64,000 nucleotides of DNA from Epiperipatus broadwayi (lineage: Eukaryota; Onychophora; Udeonychophora; Euonychophora; Peripatidae). The position numbers and the translations under genes are program-made. Numbering within the stretch: position 1 is the stretch's first letter; every line of letters starts with the position of its first letter. The stretch lies in the NCBI GenBank assembly GCA_028023455.1, contig JAQFVV010000043.1, forward strand, positions 1,797,483-1,861,482, in the 5' to 3' direction. This document shows, in pieces, positions 60,700 to 64,000 of this stretch. The notes beneath the pieces were generated by a model that saw nothing but the letters and a program-made list of their open reading frames with translations, did no database searches and was not told the origin of the DNA.

Positions 60700-61245
60700 T
60701 AGAGCAGCATCACTTGAAATAAGACAATAAAACCAATTATCCAATGATTTAGTGGGTTTATAAATGTAGATAATAACAATCAACCCTTAAGCTATTGATA
60801 ATCTCAACTTGTAGTCAAGGCAATGTTCTTTAACAATGTCTGACACGTTTATATAGACCTTAAAAATTGCGACTTGACTAAGGAGTCTGAGATTAATAAT
60901 GCAAAGAAGTATGAACAAACCTCATTAATCAGGCAAATATAACCTATTCTGAAAGCAGACTAATAAATAGCCAATTATAACTTCCAGATTCCAACAGCAG
61001 ACTAATAAATAATCATTAATAACTTCAAATTCCATATAAAGTAAATATTTACTAAGACAATTATTATTCAAGGCTTTAATAGGTTTATAAATGTAGTTGA
61101 TTGTTATTATCTATATTTATAAACCTATTAAAGCCTTGAATAATTAATTGTCTTTATTGTCTTAGTAAATATATACTATAATGAAATTTAGAAGTTATAA
61201 ATGACTATTTGTTAGTCTGATTTTAGAACAGTTATATTTGCTTGT
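60700..61245. repeat. Inverted repeat flanking the minisatellite
   Basis: Arms at about 60930-61090 and 61100-61240 mirror each other (TTCAAGGCTTTAATAGGTTT against AAACCTATTAAAGCCTTGAA). Within the left part, 60770-60835 is an inverted single copy of the minisatellite unit (AATAACAATCAACCCTTAAG). So the array and this palindrome derive from one element. Confidence 0.75.
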
Positions 61246-61299
61246 TGCTCAAGTTGCAGTCTTTAAACATAACAGACCACAGATCAAGGTGGTACCACT

Positions 61300-61860
61300 T
61301 TTATTGTTAAAGGTTGCCTTGACTACAGGTTGAGATTGTTGATAGCTTAAGAGTTGATTGTTATTATCACTTAAAATGTCTATAATGCCAGCTTTACTGT
61401 TAAAGGTTGCCTTGACTACAGGTTGAGATTGTTGATAGCTTAAGAGTTGATTGTTATTATCACTTAAAATGTCTATAATGTCCGCTTTATTGTTAAAGGT
61501 TGCCTTGACTACAGGTTGAGATTGTTGATAGCTTAAGAGTTGATTGTTATTATCACTTAAAATGTCTATAATGCCAGCTTTACTGTTAAAGGTTGCCTTG
61601 ACTACAGGTTGAGATTGTTGATAGCTTAAGAGTTGATTGTTATTATCACTTAAAATGTCTATAATGCCAGCTTTATTGTTAAAGGTTGCCTTGACTACAG
61701 GTTGAGATTGTTGATAGCTTAAGAGTTGATTGTTATTATCACTTAAAATGTCCATAATGCCAGCTTTATTGTTAAAGGTTTCCTTGACTACAGGTTGAGA
61801 TTGTTGATAGCTTAAGGGTTGATTGTTATTATCACTTAAAATGTCTACAATGCTTTCTTA
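61300..61860 (-). repeat. 93-bp minisatellite, about 6 copies, open on the minus strand
   Basis: A 93-bp unit repeats almost perfectly (period measured from AGGTTGCC at 61311 and 61404). On the minus strand each unit reads 31 residues, including DILSDNNNQLLSYQQSQPVV and KATFNNKAGI. The frame is closed by a TAA just upstream at about 61860 and ends at 61249. Because 93 is a multiple of 3 and the copies are nearly identical, the long frame is expected without selection. No homology is recognised. Confidence 0.9.
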
Positions 61861-61879
61861 GAGTATCACTGAATACAAA

Positions 61880-62880
61880 TGGAGAGCATTAATAAATAAT
61901 ATTATATTGAGTGGTCACATACATTCCAACCATTGGTAGAGATTTTTGTTATTACAACAGTTTCACATTATATATATCACACATTAGTCATGACCCCAAG
62001 GGTATTAAATTCTGTAATATGAATCTTCCTCAAAAATGTATGACTTTCAAAATGTATATATAATGTTCTATGTGTTTGGTGAGTTTTTATTTGCAGTAAA
62101 ACAATTTTTATATTGAGTAGTAACTATTTATGCATGGACACACATATAGATATAAATAACTACAACCATTAAATGTCTGTATCTTTAAATCATATAATAA
62201 TAATTCAAACAAATATATTTAACACAGTATTTTTGGATACTGTGTTAAATATAAATATATGTAACAATAATACAATAAATGTCCAAAAATATTATATGTC
62301 CCAAATAATGGTAAATAAAAGACCGTTTACATTTTATATATATTATCGACATTTAGCAGTGATTCATAAATGAGTGTGCCGAAATTACTGGGAAAAAATA
62401 TATATACAAATTTATAGTTATATGTTAGACATTTCAATCATCTTGTTTTATTATTAAATGTCTTTATACAATAAATAACAGAAAAATGTTTTGTGATGGT
62501 CAACTAACTACAAATGCCTTAACATAGAGCACATGTTAATTTATTTGACATTTTGTACTGCTTTCACTTTATCATTTCTCAGTATTTTTTTTTGTAGAAC
62601 TTCCAAGACTTTGCATACTATAGTTTGTTGGAGGCATTATAATGAAAATAATTGACATTTTAACTCTTTTTAAAGAGTTTTTGAGATAATATATCCAAAG
62701 TTCTATCTCCCATTGAAATCATGCTCAAGTTTATCGTAACATATTTTTATCAAAAAATCTATTATACTTTTCTGTTTCACATGATTATTCTGTAAAGATG
62801 GACCCTTACAACTATTGATTCAACATCATAACATCTAGAAAACTGAAAGCCATATCGATTGGTCTTATTATCATTTCATT
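61880..62880. other. AT-rich DNA with a perfect short hairpin
   Basis: At 62212-62252 TATTTAACACAGTAT and its inverse ATACTGTGTTAAATA flank an 8-nt loop or so. Nothing else was recognised. Confidence 0.5.
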
Positions 62881-62889
62881 TTATTTGTG

Positions 62890-62990
62890 AAATATTATAT
62901 TAAGAGATTAAAGTGAAATGGCTCTGAAGAAGACTGCAGGACAGTTGAAATGTATGTACAAATAAAGAGTTTTGCTAAAAAGTATTCGAA
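62890..62990 (+). repeat. SINE-like tail
   Basis: CTGAAGAAGACTGCAGGACA, GTTGAAATG, then ACAAATAAAGAGTTTTGC. Same arrangement as 49860 (minus) and 53510. Stem II (GACTG/CAGTT) is preserved one base out from the core. Confidence 0.45.
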
Positions 62991-63629
62991 GTGGTTTGGA
63001 TAAATTGTATTATGAAACATAGTTAAGTAAAAATTTTCTAGTGCCTTTGTGTAATCTTAGTAAATAGAGTCCATGTATCACTTTCAATATAACCCCTACA
63101 TTTAAGTAATTTAAGTAAAATAGTTACTTCACTGTAATAATATACTTGTTAAAAGTGGCAACAGATAGAAGATTGCACCGTATTCACAATTCCGTCTGCA
63201 ATTCTATCTAAAAAGTTATAAAACCATTTAAATTGATTCTCACACATAACATAGTCATCCAATCTACTGAAAATGAATGTGAAAGTTTATAAACATTAAT
63301 TGCTAAAACAATTTTTTCATTCAAAACATGAAGAATATTTGCTTTTGCAATAGCAAGAACAGCCTAATCACCAACATTCGGAATAACTAAAAGACAAAAA
63401 AAATGGACATTCTTGTTTTTATTTTTAATTGAATTAAAATTTCTATCATTAACCCTATATTAGCTCCTGATTTATGAATCTATCTACAAACTGGTGCAAA
63501 ATCTAATATCATAAAAATGGAAATAAAATTGGAGATAGTCCATATCTGTGATTAAAATTCAAATGCTTCAGATTTGTGACTATCAGTTATAACATTTTTT
63601 TATTATAGTCTGGCTTAGCATTTAAGCAA

Positions 63630-64000
63630 TAAAAATAAGCATCCATGGATGACCAGGTATCTTTAACTATTGCCATAAATCTTCTCAAAAATATAAAATT
63701 AAATGCCTTAATCAAATTGGTGGAAGGGATATATAAATCAGATCTTTGCTCACAGTGTTGGCAGCAAAATGTATATTCATAGCCGCCATCGGGTTTCTAA
63801 AACCACATTATCTTTGGTAAGCATTCATCTGCGATTAAATCCAATCTATTCAATAGAATCTTTGAATATTTTTTTGCTGTAGCTGATATTAATGGTATTC
63901 CATCATAATTATGACAGTCTTTTATATTTCTTTTTACTTTTATAAATCTACATTATAACAATAGATCCATTCTTCATAGACTACATATTCCTAATAAAAT
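63630..64000 (-). pseudogene. Non-LTR retrotransposon fragment, RT fingers, running off the window
   Basis: The minus strand reads, from about 63935 downwards, IKDCHNYDGIPLISATAKKY, SKILLNRLDLIADECLPK, PDGGYEYTFCCQHCEQRSDL, then YIPSTNLIKAFNF. This follows the order NYRGI.LL...K....LLNRL, LPE.Q.GFR..R.T.D......Q.CEQ...LY..F.DL.KAFD of LINE reverse transcriptases. Catalytic Asp is replaced (D to N in the NLIKAF block) and there are stops. The element probably starts beyond the window end. Confidence 0.7.

Noticed and set aside
61249-61755. A 168-codon repeat protein gene
   Set aside because: The frame is explained by a near-identical 93-bp tandem unit, has no upstream signals, and a stop closes it just before the first unit.

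Overview
The window is eukaryotic and almost certainly metazoan. It is strongly AT-rich, has one gene with canonical GT-AG introns including one of about 9 kb, and is dominated by retroelement debris: several non-LTR retrotransposon clades, a Penelope-like fragment, hAT-type DNA elements, tRNA-derived SINEs and (TTA)n arrays. The repeat mix (RTE and jockey/CR1-like LINEs, Penelope, short tRNA SINEs, hammerhead-bearing repeats) would suit a lophotrochozoan such as a mollusc, but this is inference and I cannot name the species. A 500-N scaffold gap lies at 45473-45972.

Host gene: only one is supported. Two minus-strand exons (12170-12256, then 3041-3180) splice in phase into part of a 5'-nucleotidase/metallophosphoesterase-family protein, joining across the metal-binding GNHDFDFG motif. 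Its other exons were not found here. Two short, weak exon-like segments (7453-7548 and 37324-37354) are flagged only as candidates.

Layout: 1-5.5 kb repeat fragments and the 3' exon; 5.5-7.0 kb a TIR transposon with an 8-bp target duplication; 7-12.3 kb the intron with palindromic repeats and an intact hAT element; 13-18.4 kb RTE and other LINE fragments; 18.4-22.3 kb palindrome, tRNA-like modules and a SINE; 23.9-26.5 kb a near full-length dead RTE element; 27-33.7 kb dense arrays of repeat families A, B and C; 34-40.6 kb SINEs, foldbacks, a Penelope fragment and a hAT MITE; 40.9-42.5 kb a LINE fragment; 43.3-44.4 kb a large family B palindrome; 47 and 54 kb inverted SINE dimers; 55.2-58.8 kb two LINE copies joined by (TTA)n arrays, one with a long uninterrupted reverse transcriptase ORF; 59-60.6 kb family C units; 61-61.9 kb a 93-bp minisatellite; 63.6 kb to the end a LINE fragment.

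Main discovery candidate: dispersed repeat family C carries a near-perfect type I hammerhead ribozyme (CUGAUGA, stem II, GAAA, a 2-3 bp stem III, an NUH cleavage site, and a bulged stem I). Copies lie head to tail at about 473 nt or in arrays, as expected for retrozyme-like circular-RNA retroelements. Families A and B carry further hammerhead-like cores. Separately, at least three inverted (head-to-head) dimers of unrelated short repeats are each flanked by a single 16-17 bp perfect direct repeat, which suggests that inverted dimers are inserted as one retrotransposition unit.
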